From JBLNBQ01 sp050260095 (GTDB taxonomy: Bacteria; Bacillota; UBA5301; DYFA01), in contig JBLNBQ010000188.1 of NCBI GenBank assembly GCA_050260095.1, positions 1 to 14,956 on the forward strand: a stretch of 14,956 nt of DNA, in the 5' to 3' direction. A program made the position numbers and the translations under genes. Shown one piece after another: positions 1 through 7,903 of the stretch (position 1 is its first letter; every line of letters begins with the position of its first letter). The notes beneath the pieces are model-generated. The model did not search any database, was not told the DNA's origin, and was given only the letters and a program-made list of their open reading frames with translations.

Positions 1-1
1 G

Positions 2-343
2 CAGCCCGCCCAGGCCGAACAGGCCTTGCGCAAGGCGGCGGCCCTCGCCCCGCAGGACAGGGTGGTGCGGCTGAACCTCGCCCTGGCGCTCTGGCAGCAG
101 GGGGGAGTCGCTGAGGCCCGGTCGGCGCTCAAGGAACTCGCCGGCGAGTATCCCGACTTCGCGTCGGCCCGGTACAATCTCGCCTGCCTGGAGGCGCAGG
201 CGGGCCGCCCGGCCGAGGCGCTGGCCGCCCTCAAAGAGGCGATCGCGCTCGAGGATCGCTACCGTTCCCTGGCCCGCAAGGACCCCGATCTCGCCCGCCT
301 GGCGAACGACCCCGCTTTCCTGGCCGTGGTGGGTCAGGAATAG
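2..343 (+). CDS. TPR-like repeat protein, C-terminal fragment (5' end outside window)
   Basis: The reading frame is open from the first bases of the window and ends at a TAG at 341-343, so only the last 113 or so codons are visible. The TTG at 26 is an internal codon, not a credible start, because the same frame continues upstream with the same style of sequence. The visible part shows tetratricopeptide-type helix pairs: the stretches LRKAAALAPQD, VRLNLALALWQQGGVAEARS and ARYNLACLEAQAGRPAEAL match the TPR pattern of small residues and a final Pro. The last 30 residues (RYRSLARKDPDLARLANDPAF) resemble the usual capping end of bacterial TPR proteins, where a phrase like 'DPDLAPLRDDPRF' is common. 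TPR proteins act as protein-protein scaffolds; no partner can be named here. It ends 73 bases before the aminotransferase gene. Confidence 0.8.
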   Translation, partial: QPAQAEQALRKAAALAPQDRVVRLNLALALWQQGGVAEARSALKELAGEYPDFASARYNLACLEAQAGRPAEALAALKEAIALEDRYRSLARKDPDLARLANDPAFLAVVGQE

Positions 344-416
344 CAGGAATCTTTTTCCCCGGGGGGAACTTATGCCAGAAATCTTGGGGCAACACTATCC
401 AAGGAGGTAGTGTCTG

Positions 417-1604
417 ATGCGGATGGCCGAACGGCTGCAGCGGCTGGGTACGGAGAACGCCTTCGAGGTCCTGGCGGAGGTCAACAAACTGATCGCCCAG
501 GGGCGTCACATCGTCAGCTTCGCGATCGGTGAGCCCGATTTCAATACTCCCGAGAACGTCAAAGAGGCGGGCATCTCCGCCATCCGGCGCAACGAGACCC
601 ACTACGGGCCGTCGGCGGGGCTGCCGGCGCTCCGGCAAGCCATCGCCGAGTACACTTCGGCGACCCGGGGCGTGAGCTTCACCCCCGACGAGGTCGTCGT
701 GGTCCCCGGCGGCAAGCCGATCATCTTTCACGGCCTGCTCGCGACGGTCGATCCCGGCGACGAGGTCCTCTACCCGAATCCGGGTTTCCCCATCTACGAG
801 TCGGTCATCCGGTTCATCGGGGCCACCCCGGTGCCCATCCCGCTCCGGGAGGACCGCGAGTTCAGCCTCGACCCGGCCGAGGTCGCCCGGCTAATCACGC
901 CCAGAACCAAGCTGATGATACTCAACTCGCCGCACAACCCGACCGGCGGGATCATCCCGAAGGAAGATTTGGAGGCCGTGGCCGAACTGGCGAAGAAGCA
1001 CGATTTCTGGGTGCTCTCCGACGAGATCTACCACCGCATCCTCTTCGAGGGCGAGTTCCACTCCATCGCGTCGGTGCCCGGCATGAAGGAGCGGACCATC
1101 ATCCTCGACGGGTTCTCGAAGACCTACGCCATGACCGGCTGGCGGCTGGGCTACGGCGTGATGCCGGCGGAGCTGGCCACCTGGGTCGCCCGCCTCGAGA
1201 CGAACTGTGAGTCGTGCACCGCGACCTTCACCCAACTAGCGGGCGTCGAGGCCCTCACGGGCGACCAGTCGGCGTCCCACGCCATGGTGGCGGAGTTCCG
1301 CGCCCGGCGCGACCTGATCGTCGACGGCCTCAACTCGATCAAGGGCGTCACGTGTCTTAAGCCGCACGGGGCGTTCTACGTCTTCCCCAACGTCACGCAA
1401 GCCTGCCGCAACCTGGGGCTCCCCGGCGCCAAGGCCCTGCAGGAGAAACTGCTGTACGAAGGCAACGTGGCCGTGCTGCCCCGCTCGTCCTTCGGGATGC
1501 GCAATGAAGACGAGGGCGAGGAGTACCTCCGCCTCTCGTACGCCACTTCCCGGGAGAACATCCTGGAGGGGCTGAAGCGCATCAAGGCGGTCATCGAGGG
1601 ATGA
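417..1604 (+). CDS. PLP-dependent class I/II aminotransferase
   Basis: This 395-residue protein has the full set of fold-type I aminotransferase signatures. They are the FAIGEPDFNTP substrate loop near residue 36, NSPHNPTGG with the PLP-contacting Asn174, SDEIYHRI with Asp202 and Tyr205, DGFSKTYAMTGWRLGYG with the Schiff-base Lys235, and an LRLSYA motif whose Arg372 should hold the substrate carboxylate. The length is typical. The enzyme should move an amino group between an amino acid and a 2-oxo acid in the cytoplasm. The motif spelling resembles thermophile aspartate/aromatic-type enzymes, but the amino acid used cannot be read from sequence. The ATG at 417 follows AAGGAGG at 401-407 with a 9-base spacer, which fixes the start. 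Its stop overlaps the next start by four bases (ATGA), so the two proteins are probably made together. Confidence 0.95.
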   Translation: MRMAERLQRLGTENAFEVLAEVNKLIAQGRHIVSFAIGEPDFNTPENVKEAGISAIRRNETHYGPSAGLPALRQAIAEYTSATRGVSFTPDEVVVVPGGKPIIFHGLLATVDPGDEVLYPNPGFPIYESVIRFIGATPVPIPLREDREFSLDPAEVARLITPRTKLMILNSPHNPTGGIIPKEDLEAVAELAKKHDFWVLSDEIYHRILFEGEFHSIASVPGMKERTIILDGFSKTYAMTGWRLGYGVMPAELATWVARLETNCESCTATFTQLAGVEALTGDQSASHAMVAEFRARRDLIVDGLNSIKGVTCLKPHGAFYVFPNVTQACRNLGLPGAKALQEKLLYEGNVAVLPRSSFGMRNEDEGEEYLRLSYATSRENILEGLKRIKAVIEG

Positions 1605-2398
1605 AGACGCAGGCCGGCGCGGCGATCTACGACTTCCACGCCTTCCGGAGCCTGGAGATCGATCACGACCGGATCATCGCGGCCTTGTCCTACGGGAACA
1701 GCCGGTTCCTTCCGGGCTTCGCCCTGCAGGTGGAGGTCGAGGTGCGCGAGGTGGAACGGGCGCCCGTGCAAGACTACTGGTTCCCCGAACCTTCCATGAC
1801 GCCGGACGAGTTCTCCCGGCTCGCCCGGGAGGCGGGGGCGGAGTTCGTGGCGGCCCCTGAGATCCATCCGGAGACGGTGCACGAACTCTCGCGCCGCCTC
1901 GCCGAACTGGTCCGGTCTTACCAGGACGTGCGTTTCACCCAGGGGAAGGCTCCCGTCGGCGGGGCCTTCCGCCCGGGCCTGATCACGATCTACGTGGTGC
2001 CGGAGGTGGAGGGCGAGGCGCTCACCAACCACCTCATCTCCGCGCTGGCCCACGAGACCTTCCACGCCGCCTCGTTCCGGGTGGCCGACCGCCGGCGGGG
2101 GGTCCTCCGCCAGCACCTGAGCTACCAGGATGAGCGCGGCTTTCAGCTGTGGGAGGAGATCATGGCCTGCCTCTACGCCCAGGAGGTGTGCGAGCGGGCC
2201 GGATGCGCCGGGGAGGCGGCCGGCGGGCCGGTGACCCCCGATTTCCTGCGCCTTGGCCGGGAGGTGCTGGCCAGGCTCGGGGAAGACTTCGCCGGGATGA
2301 GCGGATGGTGGCTCTTGACCCGGGCGGGTGCGGAGCAGTTCTGGGACGGGCGCGGCGACCTGCTCTTCCGCAGCCTTCACCTTCACCGCACCGGCTAG
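1601..2398 (+). CDS. Unknown protein with HExxH zinc-metallopeptidase-like motif
   Basis: I do not recognise this 265-residue family. The visible functional clue is ALAHETFHAASF: His151-Glu152-Thr-Phe-His155 is an HExxH motif in a hydrophobic helix, the usual zinc-binding and catalytic signature of zincin peptidases. About 30 residues downstream lies QLWEEIMACLYAQE, where Glu185 or Glu186 could be the third zinc ligand, as in gluzincin-type enzymes. The segment just before the motif (GLITIYVVPEVEG) is consistent with the edge strand that usually lies along the substrate cleft. There is no signal peptide or membrane segment, so a cytoplasmic location is likely. The ATG overlaps the aminotransferase stop in an ATGA junction, indicating translational coupling. 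Peptidase activity is inferred from the motif only; the protein could instead be a non-catalytic or domesticated member. Confidence 0.85.
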   Translation: MKTQAGAAIYDFHAFRSLEIDHDRIIAALSYGNSRFLPGFALQVEVEVREVERAPVQDYWFPEPSMTPDEFSRLAREAGAEFVAAPEIHPETVHELSRRLAELVRSYQDVRFTQGKAPVGGAFRPGLITIYVVPEVEGEALTNHLISALAHETFHAASFRVADRRRGVLRQHLSYQDERGFQLWEEIMACLYAQEVCERAGCAGEAAGGPVTPDFLRLGREVLARLGEDFAGMSGWWLLTRAGAEQFWDGRGDLLFRSLHLHRTG

Positions 2399-2475
2399 CG
2401 CGGACACCCGGCGCCGCCGGGCCATAAGCTGACAGCACGGACAGGAAAAAGACGTCTTACGAAGGGCTTTGAGCG

Positions 2476-3477
2476 ATGACACCCCACGACGAACAGACCC
2501 TGAGCGCCCCTCAGATCCGCCGGACGGTGGTGGCCGGGGCGATAAAGCGCGATGGCTGGCGCACGGAACGGCGCCTCTCCGACGATGCGGCTCGCCTGTT
2601 GGCCGAGATCCGGGCGAAGTTGCTCAAAGGCGAGGCCCGGGGCGCGCTCGACCTGCTCCGCACTCTGAGAAGCGGGCAGCCGTCCTCCTTCTGGCAAGGC
2701 GGTCGCTGGCGGCTGTGGGAGGAGACGGGCCGGGCGCTGCTCACGCAGAACAACGCGCCGGCGGCCGCCGAAGCCTTCACGGTGCTGCACGCGCTCAGGC
2801 CGCGGCACGTGCCGACGCTGCTGCGGCTCGGCGCGGCGCTGGCGGCGGCCGGCGAATACGGCCGGGCCTTCCACGCCTACTATACCGCTAGCGAACTGGA
2901 CCCCGAGAACGCCGAGGTGTACTACCAGCTCGGCGAGTTGTACGAAGACCGGGGGGATCTGACCCGCGCCCGGCGCTACCTCGAGCGGGCCACGGCGCTC
3001 AGCCCCGATTCGGGCGACTACTGGGCGGCCCTCGGCTACGCGCTGCAGTCGGCCGGCGAGAGCGCCCGGGCGCTTCCCTGCTACGAGAAGGCGGCCCGCC
3101 GCCTGCCCGACGATCCCGTGATCTGGAACGCCCTGGGGCTGCTTTACGCCCAGACCGGCGACCCGGAGCAGGGCATCCGCGCCCTGCGGCGGGGCCTGCG
3201 CCTGCGCCCCGACGACCCCGGCATCCTGCTCAACCTCTCGACCGTCTACGGCCGCGACCTGGGGGAATACCGGCGGGCGCTGCGTTACGCCCGGCGCCTG
3301 CTGGCGGTCAGCCCCGAGAGCGCCGGCGCCCACCACAACCTGGGCCTGATCCACTGGGCCCTGGGCGATCTGGAGGAGGCCGAGAAGTTCCTCCACAAGG
3401 CGCTCGAACTGGGACCCGACGCCCCGGAGATCTGGGCGTCCTACAACACCTTCCGGCGGTTCATGAGCAAGCTCTGA
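2476..3477 (+). CDS. TPR-repeat protein
   Basis: This 333-residue soluble protein is built almost wholly of tetratricopeptide repeats. After a charged N-terminal segment of about 40 residues there are two degenerate helix pairs. These are followed by about six good 34-residue repeats, roughly 110-330, for example EVYYQLGELYEDRGDLTRAR, VIWNALGLLYAQTGDPEQGI and GAHHNLGLIHWALGDLEEAE, each ending in a DP- or SP-type turn. It carries no signal peptide, transmembrane helix or attached enzyme domain, so it is probably a cytoplasmic scaffold or adaptor of unknown partner. A GAAGGG at 2461-2466, nine bases before the ATG, supports the start. It lies 77 bases after the HExxH gene on the same strand and may share its transcript. 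Its stop is only three bases from the end of the convergent dipeptidase gene. It is not a continuation of the TPR-like fragment at the left edge. Confidence 0.9.
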   Translation: MTPHDEQTLSAPQIRRTVVAGAIKRDGWRTERRLSDDAARLLAEIRAKLLKGEARGALDLLRTLRSGQPSSFWQGGRWRLWEETGRALLTQNNAPAAAEAFTVLHALRPRHVPTLLRLGAALAAAGEYGRAFHAYYTASELDPENAEVYYQLGELYEDRGDLTRARRYLERATALSPDSGDYWAALGYALQSAGESARALPCYEKAARRLPDDPVIWNALGLLYAQTGDPEQGIRALRRGLRLRPDDPGILLNLSTVYGRDLGEYRRALRYARRLLAVSPESAGAHHNLGLIHWALGDLEEAEKFLHKALELGPDAPEIWASYNTFRRFMSKL

Positions 3478-3480
3478 GGC

Positions 3481-4554
3481 TTACGGCAGCACTGCCGCCA
3501 AGACTCGCAGCCAGTTCCGGCCCATCACCTTGCCGATGACCTCGTCGCCGTAGCCCCGTCTTTTGAGCCCGGCCACCAGGCCCGGCCGGCCGGCAGGGCT
3601 CTCCAGCCCCTTGACCGGGAAGTCGACCCCGTCGAAATCCGAGCCGAGCCCGACGTGGTCGGGGCCGACCAGGCGCACGAAGTGGTCCAGGTGATCCAGG
3701 GCGTCCTCCAGGCAGGCCTTGGGCGCGTCGGCGTTCAGGAACTGGGGCACGAAGCAGACGCCGACGAGGCCGCCGGTCGCCGCGATGGCCCGCGCCTGGT
3801 CGTCGGTGAGGTTGCGCGGGTGGTCGAAGACGGCCTTGGCGCCTGCGTGGGAGGCGACCACCGGGAAGGGCGGGCCGTCATCACCGCCCACCGCCGCGTC
3901 GCGCGCCAGATCGAGCACCTCCCAGAACCCGGCGGGCGCCAGGTGGGCCACGTCGATGACGATGCCCAGGCGGCGGCACTCCGACACGACCGCCCGCCCG
4001 AAGGGGGTGAGTCCCCGGGCCTTGTCGCCGAGGTTCACGCCGTCGGCCAACTCGTTGGGGTCGCTGTGGGTGAGGGTTAGAAGGCGCAACCCGAGCCGGT
4101 GGAAGGTGCGCAGCCACAGCAGGTCGCCCTCGAGCCCCTCGCCGCCCTCGAGCGCGAGCAGCGCGCTCACCCGGGGGCGTCCGTCCGGCCGCCCGGCCTC
4201 CACCCAGTCAGCGAGTTCCTCCACGTCAGCCCGGGTCTTGATCAGCTTCACCGCCGCGTCCGGCGCCTCGGCCTCAGAGAGCAGGCGGTCGAACATGGCC
4301 GCGACCCCCCGGGCCCCGACCCGCCCGTTCAGGGCTATCCAGGGCCTGGTAGAGAACGGGCAGCAGGCGAAGACCTGCAGGTCCACCCCGCCGGCGCGAA
4401 GGCGCGGCAGGTCGATTTGAAGGCCGGGCTGAGGGTCGCGCAGCCTCCCGCCCCGCTCGACGATTCCCCAGAGCGTGTCGCAGTGGCCGTCGACCCCGGG
4501 CCAGGCCGGCGCGTTCCCCGGCGCCTCGGCCGCGACGTCCGCATTGTTCTTCAT
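3481..4554 (-). CDS. Membrane dipeptidase (peptidase M19, renal dipeptidase family)
   Basis: This 357-residue protein matches the M19 amidohydrolase family, zinc-dependent enzymes that cleave dipeptides, including D-residue-containing ones. The metal and active-site residues are visible in order: DGHCDT with His24 and Asp26, LEGGEGL with the bridging Glu136, VIDVAHLAP with His204, ASHAGAKAV with His236, and GLGSDFDGVD with Asp306. The family signature around the bridging Glu is nearly intact, except that its Tyr is His152 here. The usual DVSH appears as DVAH. No signal peptide is present, so unlike the mammalian enzyme this one should be cytoplasmic. The ATG at 4554 has a weak AAGGGG-type site about 10 bases upstream. 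It is the last of three minus-strand genes, 74 bases after the flippase, with no clear terminator between them. Confidence 0.93.
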   Translation of the reverse strand: MKNNADVAAEAPGNAPAWPGVDGHCDTLWGIVERGGRLRDPQPGLQIDLPRLRAGGVDLQVFACCPFSTRPWIALNGRVGARGVAAMFDRLLSEAEAPDAAVKLIKTRADVEELADWVEAGRPDGRPRVSALLALEGGEGLEGDLLWLRTFHRLGLRLLTLTHSDPNELADGVNLGDKARGLTPFGRAVVSECRRLGIVIDVAHLAPAGFWEVLDLARDAAVGGDDGPPFPVVASHAGAKAVFDHPRNLTDDQARAIAATGGLVGVCFVPQFLNADAPKACLEDALDHLDHFVRLVGPDHVGLGSDFDGVDFPVKGLESPAGRPGLVAGLKRRGYGDEVIGKVMGRNWLRVLAAVLP

Positions 4555-4628
4555 CCCGGTCCACCCCTTCGGTGTCTCTCGATGTCTTTGAGTTCAGCGT
4601 TTCCCTCGGCAATCCTCTTGCTTTCGCC

Positions 4629-5999
4629 TCACCGGGCCGGGCGGCGCCGCAGGGGCGCGAGGCGGAGGAAGTGGGCGAAGGTGGCGACCGCATCTCCGGC
4701 GGCCAGGGCCACCAGGGCCCCGCGCACCCCGAAGCCCGGCACCGGGACGAGCAGGCAGGAGACCCCCAGGCGGACGGCGGAGTTCAGCAGGCCGTCGACG
4801 AGCGCTGCTCTCGTGTTGCCCAGGCCGATGAGGGCCGAGACGCCGGTGTGGTCCAGGTAAGCGAAGGGCACCCAGAGGAGCAGGCCCCGGATCAGGGCGG
4901 TCACCTCGGACCCGCCGCCCACGAGCGCCGCCAGGCGGTGGGGCCAGAGGAGGTAGACCAAGGCGGCCCCGGCCTCCACCAGCAGCGTCGCCCGCACCGC
5001 CAGCCCGATGCGCTTGCGCACCAGGCCGTGGCGGCCCGCTTCCCGGGCTTCGGCGACCGCCGGGATCAGCACGGCCGTGATCGGGAAGATCAGGGTCATC
5101 GGAAAGAAGAGGAAGGGAAGGACCATCCCGTAGAGCATGCCGTACTGCCGGGTGGCCTCGGGGGCCGAGAGGCCCGACGCGGCGAGGAGGCGGGGGACCA
5201 GCCCGGCGTCGAGCATGGCGACGGTCGAGAAGACGAACTGGCTGATCATGAGGGGGACGGCCAGGCGCAGCAGTTCCCGGGCCACCGGCGGCGAGAAGGC
5301 GGGTGCGGGGGACGGCGCCTTGGGACGCCGGGCGCCGCGGGCCGCCCGGGTGAGCCAGGTGTGGAGGAAGAGGCACTCCACCCCCTCGGCGACCACCCCG
5401 GCGATGGCCAGCAGGGCGGCGGGAGGCAGGGGGAGGGGGACGGACCAGAGGCTGGAGGCGCCGGCCAGGAGGAGGCTCACGAGGGTGAGGCGGACCAGCG
5501 GCTCGACCACCTGGGACCAGGCGAGCGGCGCCATGCGCTGGGTGCCCTGCAACTGGCCGCGCAGGGTGGCGCAGTAGGCCGCCGGGATCAGGCCGAAGGC
5601 GAGGATCTGGAGCGGCCTCAGCACCCGTGGGTCGGGAAGGGCGCGCCCGGCCAGCCAGGGCGCGGCGGCCAGCAGCAAGAGGGCGCTTCCGATGCCGGCG
5701 GGCATGGCGAGCAGGCGGGCCGTGGTCACGGCGGGCTCCTCGGCGCGGCGGGCCGCCACCAGCCGGGCCAGGGCGGGCGCGAGGCCGAGGGTCGCCAAGC
5801 CGAGGGCGAAGGAGTACACCGAACCCGCCATCTGCAGCAGGCCGACCGTCTCCGGGCCGACCAGGCGGGCGACCACCATGCGGTAGCTCGCGTCGAAAAG
5901 CCGGGCTACCCCGGCGGTCAGCGCCAGGGCGGCCGCGCTGGCCACCACCGGCCGCCGCCGGGCCAGCGCGGAAAGGTCGGGCAGGCGGCGCATCCACAT
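4629..5999 (-). CDS. SpoVB/MurJ-like MOP-superfamily flippase
   Basis: This 456-residue protein is a polytopic membrane protein, with hydrophobic helices repeated along its whole length and short Arg-rich loops. The N-terminal region, with ARLFDASYRMVVARLVGPET followed by VGLLQMAGSVYSFALG, matches the opening of SpoVB and related polysaccharide-biosynthesis exporters, where an R-x-(L/V)-G-x-E-x-x-GL-x-QM pattern is characteristic. Members of this superfamily flip lipid-linked sugars or cell-wall precursors; SpoVB itself is needed for spore cortex synthesis in Bacillus. Whether this copy serves wall, cortex or exopolysaccharide is not visible. It starts 15 bases after the upstream oxidoreductase stop, so the two are surely cotranscribed. 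A GGGGGG lies directly before the ATG at 5999. A second in-frame ATG two codons later (5993) has better spacing and may be the true start. Confidence 0.88.
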   Translation of the reverse strand: MWMRRLPDLSALARRRPVVASAAALALTAGVARLFDASYRMVVARLVGPETVGLLQMAGSVYSFALGLATLGLAPALARLVAARRAEEPAVTTARLLAMPAGIGSALLLLAAAPWLAGRALPDPRVLRPLQILAFGLIPAAYCATLRGQLQGTQRMAPLAWSQVVEPLVRLTLVSLLLAGASSLWSVPLPLPPAALLAIAGVVAEGVECLFLHTWLTRAARGARRPKAPSPAPAFSPPVARELLRLAVPLMISQFVFSTVAMLDAGLVPRLLAASGLSAPEATRQYGMLYGMVLPFLFFPMTLIFPITAVLIPAVAEAREAGRHGLVRKRIGLAVRATLLVEAGAALVYLLWPHRLAALVGGGSEVTALIRGLLLWVPFAYLDHTGVSALIGLGNTRAALVDGLLNSAVRLGVSCLLVPVPGFGVRGALVALAAGDAVATFAHFLRLAPLRRRPAR

Positions 6000-6014
6000 C
6001 CCCCCGACACACTC

Positions 6015-7763
6015 TTATGACGCGTGGGTAAGTTGTAGGAGCAGACGCTCGTAAACCAGGCGGCGGCTCAGCTCCGTTCCGGCGAAGCCCGGGGCGGCCT
6101 CCCGCCGGCCGGTCCGGCGGAACGCCTCCCGGGCCAGCGCGCCGGCGGCCGCGGGGGTTAGGGGCTCGTCGAGGCGGTAGTCGTTGTCGTAGCCGCCGGA
6201 GAGCAGGCCCAACCGGCGCAGGAGCCGCACGGCGGGGTAGGCCGGGTCGTGTTCGAGCCGAACCTCGCTGGCGCGCAGGTCCGCCGGCAGCACGGCGCTG
6301 ACGGGTGGCAGGTAAGCCCCGGTCTGGCGCAGCCTCTCCTGGAGGCGGTCCACGGCGGTCGTCGCCAGCTCGGGGAAGGTGAGGCCTTCCACCAGCGATT
6401 GGGCGGCGGCCAGCCCGGCGGCCTGCCCCTCCGCCATGCCCACCGGCAGAACCCGGGCGCTGCCCTGGGCCAGCGCGTCGTACCCGGCCGACCGCCCGGC
6501 GACCAGCAGGTTGTCGAAGCCCTTGGGCACCAGCGCGCGGAAGGGGATGGTGTACGCCCGGGGGCTGCCGACCACCTGGCCCAGGTCGCCGGGCGAGTAA
6601 GGCTGGAGGTCGACCGGATAAGAGGCCAGGACGATCTTGTCGGGGAAGTCGCGGTGCTCCAGCACGTCGTCGATGGTGAGGCGGTAAAGGCTCTCCAGGT
6701 GACGGCTCTCGCGCACGTACAGTTCGGGCGCCGCGCCGGCCAGCGTCGCCGCGCCGAAGCCCGGCACGCGGGCGCGGAGGTAGTCCACGACGCCGGGAAG
6801 GGCCGCCACCCCCCGGGCCCGGGCGCGGGCCACCGAGGCTGGGTCGAGGGGATCGACGCCGAAGAGGAGCAGGGAGTTGATGAGGACGTCGCCGTTCTCC
6901 TCCCGCCCGAGGTTGAGGCCGCGCAGCCGCAAGCTTGGATCGGGCGAGGCGAAGCCCCGGCCGAGTTCGCCGAAGCCCCAGGCCGAACGGGGAGTGGAGC
7001 CGGTCAGCGGGTCGCCGTCGTCGCGCAGAGCCTGGCGGACGGCCGGCCAATCGACGCCCCTGACCCGGAAGACCAGGGTGGCGGCCATGGTGCCCCGGCC
7101 AAGCCCCAGATCCTGGCGGCCCACCGTGAAGCGCGCCCCGGCCGCCGCGGCGAAGGCGGCGTCGGGGGTCGCGTCGATGAACCGCTCGGCGGTGATGCGC
7201 CGCCGTCCTTCCTCGGCGGGGAGGGTCGCGCCCGGTTCGCCGGGGAGAATGTCCAGCCCGGTCACCACCGGGCCGGTCGCGGCCGGAGAGAAGCCGGCCA
7301 AGCCGAGCGCCACCGTGAGGTGCGGCTGACCGGCGAGCAGGCGGGCGAAGACCTGGCGGGCGCGCCGAAGGTCGAAGGAGTCGCCGCCCAACTCGGCGAC
7401 GATTTCGGCGAAGAAGCCGCGGATGGCGGGCGAGCCGTCGGGGAGGCAGTTCAGGTCGAACTGGTTGAGCCAGCCCCGGGTGATCAGCCCGCCCGGCTCC
7501 GGCGCGGTGTCCAAAAGGAGGGTCTCGGCGCCCGCCCGGGCCGCCGAGATGGCGGCGGCGATCCCCTCGGGGCTCGCGCCCACCACCACCACCTGGTAGT
7601 GGTCGTTCAGCGCCGAGCGCGCGCTGGCCCGGTCGGGCCGGGCCGCGCCGGCGCGCGGCAGCCGCGCGCCGCCGATCAGCGCCGCCAAGGCCACCACCAG
7701 GCAGCCGAGCGCGATGGCCGCAACCAGCCGGGGTCCGTGCCGCAAGGCCCCTCTCCTGCCCAT
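6015..7763 (-). CDS. FAD-dependent oxidoreductase with N-terminal membrane anchor or signal
   Basis: This 582-residue flavoprotein begins with a basic stretch and a hydrophobic helix at about residues 13-31, so it is either exported or anchored with its catalytic body outside. After that come VVVVGASPEGIAAAISAARA (the dinucleotide fold, with the GxxxxG at 62-67), an acidic strand end LLLD, and EPGGLITRGWLNQFDLN. The latter, together with YVRESRHLESLYRLTIDDV and the C-terminal DALAQGSARVLPVGMAEGQA, is typical of the FAD_oxidored group of FAD-dependent oxidoreductases found in many bacteria. The substrate is not predictable. No clean twin-arginine Tat motif is seen, although two Args lie near the start, which is odd for an exported FAD protein. 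It heads a probable operon with the flippase 15 bases downstream. No Shine-Dalgarno site is seen before the ATG at 7763. Confidence 0.88.
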   Translation of the reverse strand: MGRRGALRHGPRLVAAIALGCLVVALAALIGGARLPRAGAARPDRASARSALNDHYQVVVVGASPEGIAAAISAARAGAETLLLDTAPEPGGLITRGWLNQFDLNCLPDGSPAIRGFFAEIVAELGGDSFDLRRARQVFARLLAGQPHLTVALGLAGFSPAATGPVVTGLDILPGEPGATLPAEEGRRRITAERFIDATPDAAFAAAAGARFTVGRQDLGLGRGTMAATLVFRVRGVDWPAVRQALRDDGDPLTGSTPRSAWGFGELGRGFASPDPSLRLRGLNLGREENGDVLINSLLLFGVDPLDPASVARARARGVAALPGVVDYLRARVPGFGAATLAGAAPELYVRESRHLESLYRLTIDDVLEHRDFPDKIVLASYPVDLQPYSPGDLGQVVGSPRAYTIPFRALVPKGFDNLLVAGRSAGYDALAQGSARVLPVGMAEGQAAGLAAAQSLVEGLTFPELATTAVDRLQERLRQTGAYLPPVSAVLPADLRASEVRLEHDPAYPAVRLLRRLGLLSGGYDNDYRLDEPLTPAAAGALAREAFRRTGRREAAPGFAGTELSRRLVYERLLLQLTHAS

Positions 7764-7769
7764 ACGCCC

Positions 7770-7798
7770 ATTCTAGCAGCGGCCCAGCGCCGGGCCAA
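7770..7798 (-). promoter_or_regulatory. Candidate sigma-A-type promoter for the FAD oxidoreductase gene
   Basis: On the minus strand a TTGGCC box (7793-7798, 4 of 6 to consensus) is followed by exactly 17 bases and TAGAAT (7770-7775, 5 of 6). The TAGAAT stands out in a very GC-rich stretch. Only six bases separate it from the ATG at 7761-7763, so transcription would begin at or next to the start codon and the message would be leaderless, matching the missing ribosome binding site. This is inference from spacing and consensus only. Confidence 0.5.
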
Positions 7799-7815
7799 GC
7801 GGGGAGGGGAGCTTC

Positions 7816-7857
7816 ATTCTTCCAGTTGTCGCCGATTCTTCCATGTCTGGAGGAAGA
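7816..7857. repeat. Duplicated 9-base motif with an inverted partial copy in divergent control region
   Basis: ATTCTTCCA occurs at 7816-7824 and again at 7835-7843, 19 bases apart start to start, about two helical turns. An inverted partial copy GGAAGA follows at 7852-7857, forming a 6-base stem with TCTTCC at 7837-7842. The block lies in the 140-base gap between the divergent oxidoreductase and aldolase genes, so it could be a binding site for a regulator of either. No regulator gene is adjacent. Confidence 0.4.
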
Positions 7858-7903
7858 GAGGGGACGATTCTCGAAGCTTAAACCGGAAGGAGCGGGTTGC
7901 CGG

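Noticed and set aside
354..374. T-run and CCCCGGGG structure after the first gene as a terminator
   Set aside because: The arms meet with almost no loop and the T-run precedes rather than follows the stem, so it is not a plausible intrinsic terminator.
1376..2482. Minus-strand open frame of 368 codons opposite the HExxH gene
   Set aside because: The HExxH reading is tightly coupled to the aminotransferase and has a natural composition. The antisense product is Arg/His/Pro-rich without motifs.
7826..7903. N-terminal extension of the class II aldolase
   Set aside because: It lacks a ribosome binding site, overlaps the repeated control motif, and goes beyond the usual family N-terminus. The ATG at 7904 behind AAGGAG is better.
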